From contig NZ_QRVG01000011.1 of assembly GCF_003459245.1 (NCBI RefSeq), positions 1 to 64,000 on the forward strand: 64,000 bases of DNA, read 5' to 3'. The position numbers and the translations under genes are program-made. Origin of the DNA: Collinsella sp. AF23-2 (lineage in GTDB: Bacteria; Actinomycetota; Coriobacteriia; Coriobacteriales; Coriobacteriaceae). Numbering within the stretch: position 1 is the first letter of the stretch; every line of letters starts with the position of its first letter. Below, in pieces: positions 29,881-38,829 of the stretch. The notes beneath the pieces were generated by a model, which saw only the letters and a list, made by a program, of their open reading frames with translations, was not told the origin of the DNA and ran no database searches.

Positions 29881-31224
29881 ATGAGCGAATCCCTGCGCAC
29901 CGTGAACGTCGGTCTGATCGGTCTGGGAACCGTCGGCGGCGGCGTGGCCCGTCTGATCAAGAGCCACCACGATGAGTACCTGGCAGCCTACGGCATCGAC
30001 CTTAAGCTGACCCGCGCCTGCGCGCTTGCCTGGGAGCAGGCCGAGGCAGCCGGTATTGAGCACGAGGCCTTTACGAGTGACTGGCATGACGTCGTCACCG
30101 ACCCCGCCGTCGACATCGTCGTCGAGCTGATTGGCGGCGAGCACCCCGCGACCGAGATCTTCACCACCGCCTTTGAGCACGGCAAGCACGTCGTCTCTGC
30201 CAACAAGGCCCTGCTGGGCCGTCATGTCGAGACGCTCGCCGAGAAGGCGCGCGCGTGCGGCGTGCAGATTAAGTGCGAGGCCAGCTGCGGCGGCGGCATC
30301 CCCATCGTGAGCACGCTCGAGCACGACCTGGTGGGCAACAAGATCCTGACCATCGCCGGCATTCTCAACGGTACCACCAACTATATCCTGTCCCGCATGG
30401 ACGCCGAGGGCGCCGATTACGCCGACGTACTTGCCGACGCGCAGGCCAAGGGCTATGCCGAGGCCGACCCGTCCGCCGACGTCGACGGCTTCGATGCCGC
30501 CAGCAAGACGGCCATCCTCGCCTCCATCGGCTTTGGCACCCGCGTTACCACCGATGATGTGTACCAGCAGGGTATCCGCACCATCGGCGCCGAGGACATC
30601 GCCCAGGCCCGCGAGCTCGGCTACACCATCAAGCTGCTCGGCATCGCCCGCAACACCGACGCCGGCGTCGACGTTCGCGTGCATCCCACGCTCATCCCGG
30701 CAGACCATATGCTTGCCAAGGTCAACGGCGCCATGAACGCCGTCTACGTGGTAGGCGACGCCGTGGGCGAGACCATGTTCTACGGCGCGGGCGCAGGCTC
30801 CTTCCCCACCGCGAGCGCCGTCGTGGGCGATATCCTGTCGCTCTCCGAGCAGATCAGCCGCGGCGTGGCTCCGCTGCCCGAGATTGAGCCCTATGGCCAC
30901 AACCTCACCTTTAAGCCCATGGACGAGCTCCAGACCAAGTACTATGTGCGTCTGAAAGTCGCCGACCGCGTGGGCGCCCTGTCCGAGACGGTCGACATCT
31001 TTGCCAAGCACAACATCTCGATCTCGCTCATCAACCAGGTCGAGGACGGCAAATCGGGCGTCAGCGATGCCTGCTCGGTCATCTTCCTGACGCACCGCGC
31101 GCTCGAGAAGGACGTCCACGCAGCCGCCGCCGAGCTTGCCAGCGTCGGCTGCGTGGCCGAGGTCGCCAACGTCCTGCGCATCGAGGACGTTGAGGCTTGG
31201 ACCGAAGGCGTCATGGCGAACTAG
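29881..31224 (+). CDS. hom: Homoserine dehydrogenase
   Basis: A 447-aa NAD(P)-dependent enzyme that reduces aspartate semialdehyde to homoserine, the branch point to threonine and methionine. Visible: the nucleotide-binding GLIGLGTVGGGV at the N-terminus, SANKALLGRH, the family signature ASCGGGIPIV followed by GILNGTTNYIL, and DPSADVDGFDAASKTAIL. A C-terminal ACT domain (about 350-430) suggests feedback control by threonine. The ribosome site is AAGGAGC, and the gene is followed by a terminator, so it is monocistronic. Confidence 0.96.
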   Translation: MSESLRTVNVGLIGLGTVGGGVARLIKSHHDEYLAAYGIDLKLTRACALAWEQAEAAGIEHEAFTSDWHDVVTDPAVDIVVELIGGEHPATEIFTTAFEHGKHVVSANKALLGRHVETLAEKARACGVQIKCEASCGGGIPIVSTLEHDLVGNKILTIAGILNGTTNYILSRMDAEGADYADVLADAQAKGYAEADPSADVDGFDAASKTAILASIGFGTRVTTDDVYQQGIRTIGAEDIAQARELGYTIKLLGIARNTDAGVDVRVHPTLIPADHMLAKVNGAMNAVYVVGDAVGETMFYGAGAGSFPTASAVVGDILSLSEQISRGVAPLPEIEPYGHNLTFKPMDELQTKYYVRLKVADRVGALSETVDIFAKHNISISLINQVEDGKSGVSDACSVIFLTHRALEKDVHAAAAELASVGCVAEVANVLRIEDVEAWTEGVMAN

Positions 31225-31255
31225 CCCAACGCTCGCCTAGCAATACGCGCCTTGA

Positions 31256-31289
31256 GGGCTCCCGTCCGATGTGGGATGGGAGCCCTTTT
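31256..31289 (+). terminator. hom terminator
   Basis: GGGCTCCC (31256-31263) pairs with GGGAGCCC (31278-31285) and is followed by TTTT. Confidence 0.9.
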
Positions 31290-31438
31290 GTCACCTGCCC
31301 TAAGCACAACGGCAAAGCACATTTGCGCGAGCCGCTCATCGGTAACGCGGGCTACCGTTCACCGATATGCAAACGCGGCCGATTCCGACTACCGCTACGC
31401 TGTGCTGCGAATGTCCGCCCGCGATGAGAGGAAGCACC

Positions 31439-32188
31439 ATGTTGCTCGAGGGCAAGAAAGCAATCATCACCGGAGGCACACGCGGTATCGGCTATGCCAT
31501 CGCCTGCCGTTTTATCGAGGAAGGCGCTGCCGTCACCGTCTTTGGCTCGCGCCAGGAGACTGCCGACACGGCCGTTGAGAAGCTGACAGCCGCCTATCCC
31601 GACGCCAAGGTCTGGGGTCGCTCCTGCGATCTCACCTCGCTCGAAGCCGTGACTGAGGCCTTTACGCAGACTGCAGCCGACATGGGCGGCTTGGACACGG
31701 TCGTCAACAATGCCGGTATCTCCCAGCGTTCACCCCTCTTGGACTACACGGCCGAGGAGTTCGCAAAGGTCATGGACCTTAACGTCGTCGCCGTCTTTAA
31801 TGGCCACCAGGCTGCCGCCAAGATCATGACCGAGGCCGGCCACGGCGGCACCATCACTACCACAAGCTCGATGGTCGCCAAGTACGGCCAGCCCTCCGGC
31901 GTCGGTTACCCCACGTCCAAGTTTGCCGTCAACGGTATGGTCCAGTCGCTCTCGCGCGAGCTCGCTCCCATGGGCATCCGCGTCAACGCCGTCGCCCCCG
32001 GCGTGACTAAGACCGACATGGTCGCCAACCTGCCCGAAGAGGTCATCAAGCCCATCATCGCCACCATTCCGCTGGGTCGCATGGGCGAGCCCGAGGATGT
32101 CGCCAACGCCTTTGTTTTCCTGGCGAGCGACATGTCCTCCTACGTCACGGGCGCCGTGCTCCCCGTCGACGGAGCCGCCCGCTCCTAA
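31439..32188 (+). CDS. SDR-family oxidoreductase, FabG-like
   Basis: A 249-aa short-chain dehydrogenase. The cofactor motif TGGTRGIG and catalytic Ser, Tyr and Lys (SSMVAKYGQ followed by YPTSK) are intact, with NNAG in the middle and the C-terminal YVTGAVLPVDGA. FabG-type 3-oxoacyl reductases, sugar dehydrogenases and hydroxysteroid dehydrogenases share this pattern, so substrate is open. It is not beside other fatty-acid genes, which argues against a housekeeping FabG. ATG at 31439 has AGAGGAA upstream; the frame extends to 31367 without support. Confidence 0.88.
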   Translation: MLLEGKKAIITGGTRGIGYAIACRFIEEGAAVTVFGSRQETADTAVEKLTAAYPDAKVWGRSCDLTSLEAVTEAFTQTAADMGGLDTVVNNAGISQRSPLLDYTAEEFAKVMDLNVVAVFNGHQAAAKIMTEAGHGGTITTTSSMVAKYGQPSGVGYPTSKFAVNGMVQSLSRELAPMGIRVNAVAPGVTKTDMVANLPEEVIKPIIATIPLGRMGEPEDVANAFVFLASDMSSYVTGAVLPVDGAARS

Positions 32189-32230
32189 GGAGCCACAAGC
32201 TTTGGCTTCAAGCTTCAACATAGCTCAACC

Positions 32231-32273
32231 AAAAAGGCGCGCCGTCTGAATCAACTGCAGACAGCGCGCCTTC
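32231..32273 (+). terminator. Terminator of the SDR gene
   Basis: GGCGCGCcGTCTG and CAGACaGCGCGCC pair around 9 bases, with AAAAA before and TTCT after. It forms the left end of the direct repeat that flanks the accessory island. Confidence 0.8.
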
Positions 32274-32396
32274 TCCTGTTATGAAAGGGAAACTATGTCC
32301 CAGTATTTCGGATCAGAACGGGGCACGGTTTCCCCCAGGACCTCCTTGCGGAAACTGCATCCCACTCTGAGCGCCCATTCCGGGACACAGCTTCCC
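32236..32396. repeat. Left copy of island-flanking direct repeat
   Basis: About 160 bases: terminator hairpin, then two 46-bp palindromes at 32288-32333 and 32350-32395 (62-bp period). The last 49 bases (32348-32396) are identical to 39125-39173, and the whole block aligns with 39014-39173 with a one-base offset. The bases between 32397 and the FHA gene (32591) show no other feature. Confidence 0.85.
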
Positions 32397-32590
32397 GAAG
32401 GGCGGCTGAGTCGTGCCATCCTAATCAAAACGCGACCGCATAGCGCCCCTAAGATAACCAGTTCTCATGCTGGAGCAAACGCATCAGGTGGCGTGACCGC
32501 TCACCGACATGCAATTTGTTGCACAGTAAAATCGGCTAGTGGCACCCTTATCCTTTATTTAGCGAATAAGTTCAAGGAAGGGAGAATGTC

Positions 32591-33523
32591 ATGCCAAGAC
32601 GGCAAACACCGCTCGAGGTCATGTTCTCCCTGTTCAAGACTTCATTTACCCTGAGCCATCGCGCATTTGCCGAACTGTTACTATCCGATCTGCCGTTAAC
32701 AAATGGACAGCCTACCGCCCAAATGGCACAGGACACCAGCTGGCTTTCGCGCACGATTGTGCACTCGCAGCCGGGCTCCCTAGAAGATCGCTACTTTGCC
32801 GACTGGTCCTGCGCATCGAATCAAATCCTGCACAAGCTACGGGAAAAAGGGTATTCGAACGCCGACATCTATACCATGATTGCGGCAGCGACTGACACGA
32901 TGGCTCAAGCGCTCGGTGCCTGTGGGCGTAATGGGCTCCTTTACCGGAACGCCGCCTCGCGCCTCGTCAGCAGCCAGCCAGACAAAGATGACAGGGCTCT
33001 TATCTCAATCACGCTCGTTGTTTCGACCGCCTGTTGGTGCGATCCGGCCCGTGCTATCGCGTACATCAGGGACCGCTTTGAATTCGCAGAGAACGTCAGG
33101 TCGTTTACCCCCTCAAGTATTTCTTTCTGTCCATGCGATTTAAAACAAACGGGCACCGAACGTGCGATCGGCCTTATCAGGATCGACAACGAACTCGTCG
33201 TCGGGGGCCCTTATGTCATTGAGCCTTCTACCATGGGCTCCATCATCGGAGCGCTCGCACTCGAAGACGGCGCTGTCACCGATGTTGGGCTGGATGTCTC
33301 CGCCAAGCATCTCCGCATCTTCGCCGAGAACAATGCTTGGTACGCACAAGACCTCGGTTCGACCAACGGCACGCATCTGATTCGAACAGCCGATAACAGC
33401 GAACTCGACATCAGCTCCGGCGCACCCGCCCAGCTGTACCCCGGCGACATCCTGCGCCTGGGTCTCAGCACTTCTTTTGCCGTCGTAGCAACGGCGGCTA
33501 TCTTAGCAAATCCACATCACTAA
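32591..33523 (+). CDS. FHA-domain protein, first gene of the island operon
   Basis: A 310-aa protein. Residues about 192-300 are a forkhead-associated domain with the conserved Ser237..His240 pair and GSTNGT (256-261), which reads phosphothreonine peptides. The N-terminal 180 residues are helical and not recognised; they could bind a partner. No signal peptide. The ribosome site AAGGGAG precedes the ATG. It is 19 bases upstream of the SPFH gene on the same strand. No kinase is encoded nearby, so the phosphorylated partner is unknown. Confidence 0.75.
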   Translation: MPRRQTPLEVMFSLFKTSFTLSHRAFAELLLSDLPLTNGQPTAQMAQDTSWLSRTIVHSQPGSLEDRYFADWSCASNQILHKLREKGYSNADIYTMIAAATDTMAQALGACGRNGLLYRNAASRLVSSQPDKDDRALISITLVVSTACWCDPARAIAYIRDRFEFAENVRSFTPSSISFCPCDLKQTGTERAIGLIRIDNELVVGGPYVIEPSTMGSIIGALALEDGAVTDVGLDVSAKHLRIFAENNAWYAQDLGSTNGTHLIRTADNSELDISSGAPAQLYPGDILRLGLSTSFAVVATAAILANPHH

Positions 33524-33542
33524 CCATGGAAGCAGGAGGACT

Positions 33543-34649
33543 ATGAGCATCACGGATGTCATCAAATATGAGGGCAATAACCAAACTTTTATCTGGAAAC
33601 ACCCCTCAGAAGACTTCAATACGGGCTCGCAACTCATTGTTCACGAGACCCAAGAAGCAATTTTCTTCCTTAATGGACAGGCCCTGGATTCGTTTGGACC
33701 AGGCAGGCATGAACTTGAGACTCAAAATCTACCGTTACTGAACGGCATTTCGAAGATAACGACCGGTGGTGTCAGCCCGTTTCACTCAGAAGTCTACTTT
33801 GTTAACCTCATCGAGCAGATGGGCATACGCTGGGGAACCAATTCCAAGATTCAGTTCATGGAACCGACTTATGGATTTCCGCTCTCGCTCGGGGCGTCCG
33901 GAGAGATGGCTCTTGCTGTAAAAGAGCCCCGCAGGCTCCTTCTCAAGCTTGTTGGAACCGAAGCTTTGCTCTCCCAGGACAAGCTGATCAGCTATTTCAA
34001 AGCTTTCCTGCAAACTCGAGTAAAAACTCATCTGGCACAAGTAATTACCGAACAAAAACTCTCCATTTTCGAACTTGATGCACACCTTGAAGAGTTATCC
34101 GACTCGCTTAAGAACAAGCTGCTTCCCGACTTTGCCGCATACGGCCTCTCATTAACGCAAATGCTGGTCACCGCCATCGTCAAACCCGAAGGTGATCCGG
34201 TATACGAGAAGTTTAAGGACCTCCATTTCAAGCAATATGCCGACGTACGCGAAGCACAGATAAAACAACAGGTCAGCATTATCGAACAAGAAACTGCGGC
34301 GCAGCGCACCGTAATCTCCGCAAAAGCGCGCGCAGAAAAACGGCAAATCGAAGGCTATACCTATCAACAGGAACGCAGCTTCGATGTTGCCGAAAAGATG
34401 GCCCAAAACGAAGCGACTGGCGAATACGCAAACATGGGAATTGGTCTGGGCGTAATGGCCGGTGTCGGCGGGACCATGGGGTCAGTTATGACCGATGCAC
34501 TCTCACAAGCCACCGGCACGTCCGCGACGCAGCCCATCCCTGCGGATACCAATTCGCAGCAAAGTGCTGCAAAGTTCTGTTCCGAATGTGGATATCGCTT
34601 CTCTGGAACCGAGAAGTTCTGTCCCGAGTGCGGAGCACGGAGGTCATAA
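33543..34649 (+). CDS. SPFH/Band 7 protein with C-terminal zinc ribbon
   Basis: A 368-aa protein of the cytoplasmic SPFH subgroup related to Bacillus YdjI (Band_7_1). The SPFH core spans about 30-240 and is followed by a Glu/Gln/Ala-rich coiled coil (about 235-300), a Gly-rich segment and a zinc ribbon (Cys346, Cys349, Cys360, Cys363). SPFH proteins form rings or microdomains on membranes. YdjI-type proteins work with small membrane and zinc-ribbon partners in membrane-stress responses. It is translationally coupled to the next gene through TAATG. Role here is inferred: a scaffold or membrane-damage sensor. Confidence 0.85.
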   Translation: MSITDVIKYEGNNQTFIWKHPSEDFNTGSQLIVHETQEAIFFLNGQALDSFGPGRHELETQNLPLLNGISKITTGGVSPFHSEVYFVNLIEQMGIRWGTNSKIQFMEPTYGFPLSLGASGEMALAVKEPRRLLLKLVGTEALLSQDKLISYFKAFLQTRVKTHLAQVITEQKLSIFELDAHLEELSDSLKNKLLPDFAAYGLSLTQMLVTAIVKPEGDPVYEKFKDLHFKQYADVREAQIKQQVSIIEQETAAQRTVISAKARAEKRQIEGYTYQQERSFDVAEKMAQNEATGEYANMGIGLGVMAGVGGTMGSVMTDALSQATGTSATQPIPADTNSQQSAAKFCSECGYRFSGTEKFCPECGARRS

Positions 34650-35323
34650 TGAAGAACACACAGGCATATATTGCAGCAATCCCCGTAGCCCTCTTCATAG
34701 CTATCGAAAGCGTGACAATACTTTTATTTGGACCCTCAACCACTTTTTGGATTGAGAGCGCATTCTCTTTGGTCATGCTCGCCCTGGTGGTTTCAACCTT
34801 GTTATTTGGACCCCAAAAGAATCTTAAGATATTTGGTATCTCAAAGATACTTGTTATTGGCGTATCGTTTGCAGTCCAATTGTTGCTAGGCATACTAGGG
34901 TCCGCGTTAAAAACAGAGGCGCTTCCAGCAATTCCAATTCTCAGTTTTCTGCTAGCAAGCGCTGCGACAGCCACGCTCTTCGCAACAGGCGCTTCCGAAT
35001 CTCACGCATCTACCATTGAAAACCAAATTTCAAGCAAATCGCAATCCATGCAGAACCTTGAACTTCAGCTAAGACTGCTTCTAGATGAATCACCTTCAGA
35101 GTTGCGCGCATCAATGACCAGCTTCTTGGAAACTTCAAGCCTTGCCGACCCCGCCAGTTGTGAAGCAAGCGCTCAAGTTGAAGACGAAATATCGAGCGCA
35201 CTTCGTGATCTATCGCAATCAATCGAATCAAACGATATCGAAGGCGCGAACTCGAAAATATTGCGCATGACTTCATTGATAAGGCAAAGAGCAGCACTGG
35301 TTAAAGCAAGCAAGGACAGCTAA
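34649..35323 (+). CDS. Membrane protein with cytoplasmic helical domain (island operon)
   Basis: A 224-aa protein of unknown family. Four hydrophobic helices (about 8-27, 34-54, 65-86 and 93-114) are followed by a roughly 110-residue Ser/Glu-rich helical tail. It starts within the stop codon of the SPFH gene and its own stop overlaps the start of the TIR-like gene (TAATG), so the products are probably made in fixed ratio. It could anchor the complex in the membrane or be the membrane-acting part of it. Codon use and base composition are A+T-richer than the flanking chromosome. Confidence 0.75.
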   Translation: MKNTQAYIAAIPVALFIAIESVTILLFGPSTTFWIESAFSLVMLALVVSTLLFGPQKNLKIFGISKILVIGVSFAVQLLLGILGSALKTEALPAIPILSFLLASAATATLFATGASESHASTIENQISSKSQSMQNLELQLRLLLDESPSELRASMTSFLETSSLADPASCEASAQVEDEISSALRDLSQSIESNDIEGANSKILRMTSLIRQRAALVKASKDS

Positions 35324-35982
35324 TGATCGATAAGGATAAAATAATCTCGCTTCTTATTTCAAAAGAAATTCCAGTAAAAACGACCCGGAGATACAAAACT
35401 ATTGGCTATCGAATAAAGCTCGAGAGTGGAACAGCCGTATATGTCTACGACAGCGGCGGCTTCTTTTGTCAAGGAAATAACGCTGATCAGGTCCGAAAAG
35501 CCATCGAAGATGAAATCATTGATGAACCAAACAACAAAGTTTTCGTTGTTTACGGCCACGATAAAACCGCACGAAACCAACTCCAACGTCTTCTCGAAGA
35601 GTTAAATCTCGAGCCTATTTTTCTCGATAATCAGCCTATAGGGGGCCGAACAGTAATCGAACAACTAATGGAATACATCCCTTGCGCTAATTTCGGGATA
35701 GTACTTATGACCCCGGACGACATAGGCTATCCAAAGAATAAACAGGATCGACCGCAGCCAAGAGCTCGCCAGAACGTAGTTTTGGAGCTTGGGATGCTAC
35801 TGATGAAATTCGGCAGGTCTAGGACCGCGATCCTTCTCAAAGAAGCCGACCCACCAATAGAAAAACCGTCCGATATAAACGGCATCTTATATCTCCCTTA
35901 CAAGGAAGACGTTTTTGAGATAAAGCAGAAACTAATACGGGAAATGAACAGCAAGGGGTATGAAATGGAGCAATCGAAATGA
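35323..35982 (+). CDS. CAP12/TIR-like predicted NAD-processing effector
   Basis: A 219-aa protein. Residues about 72-200 are the TIR-like nucleotide-binding domain of the CAP12 type: KVFVVYGHDKTARNQL at the start, IVLMTPDDIGY in the middle and RARQNVVLELGMLLMKFGR, with the expected catalytic Glu155, then SDINGILYLPY. This family includes the TIR part of bacterial TIR-STING and other NAD-degrading effectors. The N-terminal 65 residues (GTAVYVYDSGGFFCQGNNA) resemble the TBP-like N-terminal domain of RNase HIII, suggesting nucleic-acid binding; this part is a weak inference. It is coupled to both neighbours. Confidence 0.82.
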   Translation: MIDKDKIISLLISKEIPVKTTRRYKTIGYRIKLESGTAVYVYDSGGFFCQGNNADQVRKAIEDEIIDEPNNKVFVVYGHDKTARNQLQRLLEELNLEPIFLDNQPIGGRTVIEQLMEYIPCANFGIVLMTPDDIGYPKNKQDRPQPRARQNVVLELGMLLMKFGRSRTAILLKEADPPIEKPSDINGILYLPYKEDVFEIKQKLIREMNSKGYEMEQSK

Positions 35983-37460
35983 AAGCGCTACAATGCGAGC
36001 TCTGCGGTAGCACAGAGATTATCAAGGATGGAGACTTTTTCGTCTGTCAAAGCTGTGGAATGAAATATACGCTTGAAACCGCAAAGAAAATGATGGTCGA
36101 AGGTGTTGTCCAAGTCGAAGGCACAGTGAAAACAGACCGCACTGAAGATGTCGATCGATATCTCGCCTTGGCCAGAACCGCTCAAAAAGCCGGTAACAAC
36201 GCTGATGCTGAGAAATATGCCTCCATGGCCCTCGAGATTGATCTTAAGAACGCCGAGGCATGGTCAATAAAGGCAAAAGCGATAGACTGGCAGCTCACGT
36301 TTGACAACGATCGCTTGTCGGAATCAAATGCAGCATGCATTAATATGCTAAAGCTGCTAAATCGAGCCCCATCAGATTTTGATGAGATAAACACCGCGCT
36401 AAACATAGCGATAGGTTTCATTGAGCATTTGCGAGCTATCGCAAACTCTGAGATAGACTATTTCTGCCAGGAACTTGCAAATCTACCGAATGCGAAGAAT
36501 CTAGAGTTAATTCAATCGGGGCTCATTCGTCACCTACAGTCGCGTGAACTCCAATGGAAAAATATAGAGGCCTTGTGCGAATTACAAACGGCTGCCGTAA
36601 AGAGGCTCAGCAAAGAGCAGGGGGAGAGTGCCAAGATACCCGAGAATATCGAAGATCTCCTCGGCGCCCTTACCGAAGACCTTTCCGGTCTTGCAGCGCG
36701 CAGCATTTCATCAATGTATTACAATGCTGCAATCACGATCCTAAAGTCTGCGGTCAACGGCTGCTCCACATGGTCGGAACGGTGGAACAAGGTCCGTGTA
36801 TTTGATTACTACGCGACAGATGATTTCGACTATGACAACGAAAAAGAAGCTTTTGATCTATGCATAGATGCGTACGATAGTTGCATAAAAGCGGCTCGCT
36901 TAGCTATCGACCTCTTTGACAATAAAGTCACTAAACAAGGTACTGCCACAGACGAGATGCTCTTAAGATGCTGGGGCATATTGTGCAGTCTCGAGGAGCT
37001 ATGTATCAAAGTTCGAACAAATCGCCGATACTACGGATACTACGGACACTCCAGCGAACAAATAACAAACGACGGCTTTTTCCTTAGCGATGAGGCAAAG
37101 CAGCTTCGGAGAGAACAGTTAGAAAAGGACATGGCAAAGCGTGACGAATACGACCCCGAGAAGAAGAAGGAACGTGAGCGCGCTGAAAAAGAAGCAGAGC
37201 TCCAAGCCAAATATTGGTTAGATAATCCTGTTAAAAAGTCGCAAAAACAAGCGCTCGAAGATGAATTTGACCGTTTGGGGAACGAACTTCGAGAGCTTAA
37301 GAGCAGACGTTCTTTCTTCAGTCCATTCGAATTCAAAGCGAAACGAGAATGTGACACAAAAATAGAACAGGCCCGCGCGCGCAGGCGGGAAATCAAAGAC
37401 TCTTTGAAGGCCTTAGACGATGAACTCATGGCGTACGTGTCGAACGAAATTGAATCATAG
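35979..37460 (+). CDS. Zinc-ribbon/TPR-like protein, last gene of island operon
   Basis: A 493-aa cytoplasmic protein. The N-terminus is a TFIIB-type zinc ribbon (Cys6, Cys9, Cys23, Cys26) in LQCELCGSTEIIKDGDFFVC. It is followed by one or two TPR-like repeats (about 58-100), a long helical region, and a charged coiled coil (about 385-480). Proteins with this N-terminus are widespread in Firmicutes and Actinobacteria without a defined role. Its ATG overlaps the stop of the TIR-like gene (ATGA). It may be the assembly or regulatory partner of the effector. A+T-rich compared with flanking genes. Confidence 0.78.
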   Translation: MKALQCELCGSTEIIKDGDFFVCQSCGMKYTLETAKKMMVEGVVQVEGTVKTDRTEDVDRYLALARTAQKAGNNADAEKYASMALEIDLKNAEAWSIKAKAIDWQLTFDNDRLSESNAACINMLKLLNRAPSDFDEINTALNIAIGFIEHLRAIANSEIDYFCQELANLPNAKNLELIQSGLIRHLQSRELQWKNIEALCELQTAAVKRLSKEQGESAKIPENIEDLLGALTEDLSGLAARSISSMYYNAAITILKSAVNGCSTWSERWNKVRVFDYYATDDFDYDNEKEAFDLCIDAYDSCIKAARLAIDLFDNKVTKQGTATDEMLLRCWGILCSLEELCIKVRTNRRYYGYYGHSSEQITNDGFFLSDEAKQLRREQLEKDMAKRDEYDPEKKKERERAEKEAELQAKYWLDNPVKKSQKQALEDEFDRLGNELRELKSRRSFFSPFEFKAKRECDTKIEQARARRREIKDSLKALDDELMAYVSNEIES

Positions 37461-37587
37461 CTTTCACCGCTTGCCGCAACAGTCCATTGGCGACCTCAAA
37501 GGCGCCTCAATGGGATAAGAGCGATTTCACACCATGGAGGAATGGCGGGCAAACGCTCGGAGTGTTCATTTGTCTGATAACCGATGT

Positions 37588-38829
37588 TCACTCTAGCCCG
37601 AGCAGATTAAGTCCCGCCACCGTCATCTTGCACACGAGCGGCCTTGCGGACACCTTTTCTAAATATCCGGCAGCGATTAGGCTCGACAATGACCTACTCG
37701 CTGTCGGCTTTGTCACATCGAGATAGCCCGACACACCATCAAGCGTAGATTCACCAAAGGCACCGAAGATATGCATCTGTGCCGCATAAAACAGAATATC
37801 TTTTGCCCTTTCGGTAAACGTATCGTCGAGTTCATCGATCGCCCGCTTGAGATCATCGAGTTGTACGCGCTTTTCGGCCAAATCGCTCAGAACGGCATCT
37901 TGCGCTTGCTCGACCAAATCAAGCATCATTGCAACAAACGGAGTAGCCTCGCTACCGTTAAGGGGCCTCTCCACCACGTCAAACGCCTTGTAATATGCGG
38001 TTTTATTCTCAGCAATCGTCCTAGAGAGCGACAACACCGTAGGCTGCGACAACGTCTCGTTCAGGCTCAACGCGAGAAGATACCTCCCCGTTCTCCCGTT
38101 ACCGTCATAGAAGGGGTGAATATACTCAAAGAGAAAATGGCAGATTGAGGCTGCATAGAGGCTTGGGACATCTTCGCGATTGCCCAACTCTATCATCTTG
38201 CCAAGGAGGTCAATGATTTCGGGCTCCGAGGAAACACCCTGATGGAGAATCTTGCCCCGACTGTTCTCAATCACAACGGGACCCAAACGGAACATCTTGC
38301 CATCCGGACGGTCCTTCGGGTCAAGCACGCCCTTAGTGACGGCATCGAAAATCTCGCGAATATCCTCGGGTTTGCCGGGACGACTTGAACCATCCACCAG
38401 CTGAAGGTAGAGGCGAGCGAATTCAATAAAAGGAGTGTGCTCCTTTTCGGCGGCACCGCAAAGTTCGGCCGCAGCATCCTCCGCAGACTCCAGCGCCGCT
38501 TCAATCTGGCGCCGCGTGCTGTGCACACCCTCCATCTCGTTGCTGAAAACAACCTCCTCAAGCACCAGCGAACGAATCGAGGCCCCCAAAGCCACATAAG
38601 GCAAGCTGTTCCACAGGTTGGAAATCTTTCGCTCTTTTCTGAGGATCCGCTCGCTAGCAACGGACAGGTTCAAAGGAACACAAGCGAACAGTTCACCATG
38701 CTCAAGGTGAATTCCAGTCCGCACCGTGCCGTCGGCAGTAAGGCGCTCGCGCAGCAGCTCGTCATGGCAAGCATAACGATCGGAGCTTGGATCTGCATAA
38801 AAGAGTTTTTCGAGCGTCTTGTACGCCAT
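37588..38829 (-). CDS. Fic-domain protein with internal inhibitory motif
   Basis: A 413-aa Fic protein, expected to AMPylate target proteins. The active motif HPFYDGNGRTGR (238-249) is complete. An inhibitory helix motif of the (S/T)xxxE(G/N) type, SNEMEG (96-101), lies upstream of the Fic core, making it an N-terminally autoinhibited (class II) Fic. The C-terminus (about 330-413) looks like a winged helix, as in many Fic proteins with DNA-binding tails. It converges with the island operon; the 127-base gap between them holds no clear terminator. Target unknown. Confidence 0.92.
   Translation of the reverse strand: MAYKTLEKLFYADPSSDRYACHDELLRERLTADGTVRTGIHLEHGELFACVPLNLSVASERILRKERKISNLWNSLPYVALGASIRSLVLEEVVFSNEMEGVHSTRRQIEAALESAEDAAAELCGAAEKEHTPFIEFARLYLQLVDGSSRPGKPEDIREIFDAVTKGVLDPKDRPDGKMFRLGPVVIENSRGKILHQGVSSEPEIIDLLGKMIELGNREDVPSLYAASICHFLFEYIHPFYDGNGRTGRYLLALSLNETLSQPTVLSLSRTIAENKTAYYKAFDVVERPLNGSEATPFVAMMLDLVEQAQDAVLSDLAEKRVQLDDLKRAIDELDDTFTERAKDILFYAAQMHIFGAFGESTLDGVSGYLDVTKPTASRSLSSLIAAGYLEKVSARPLVCKMTVAGLNLLGLE

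Noticed and set aside
31439..32188. 7-beta-hydroxysteroid dehydrogenase
   Set aside because: The protein is a FabG-like SDR; its motifs and C-terminus (YVTGAVLPVDGA) do not resemble the Collinsella 7-beta enzyme as I remember it.
35323..35982. Classification of the island as CBASS or Thoeris
   Set aside because: No CD-NTase, STING or cyclic-nucleotide-binding partner and no ThsA-like SIR2/SLOG protein are encoded nearby; only the TIR-like effector is shared.
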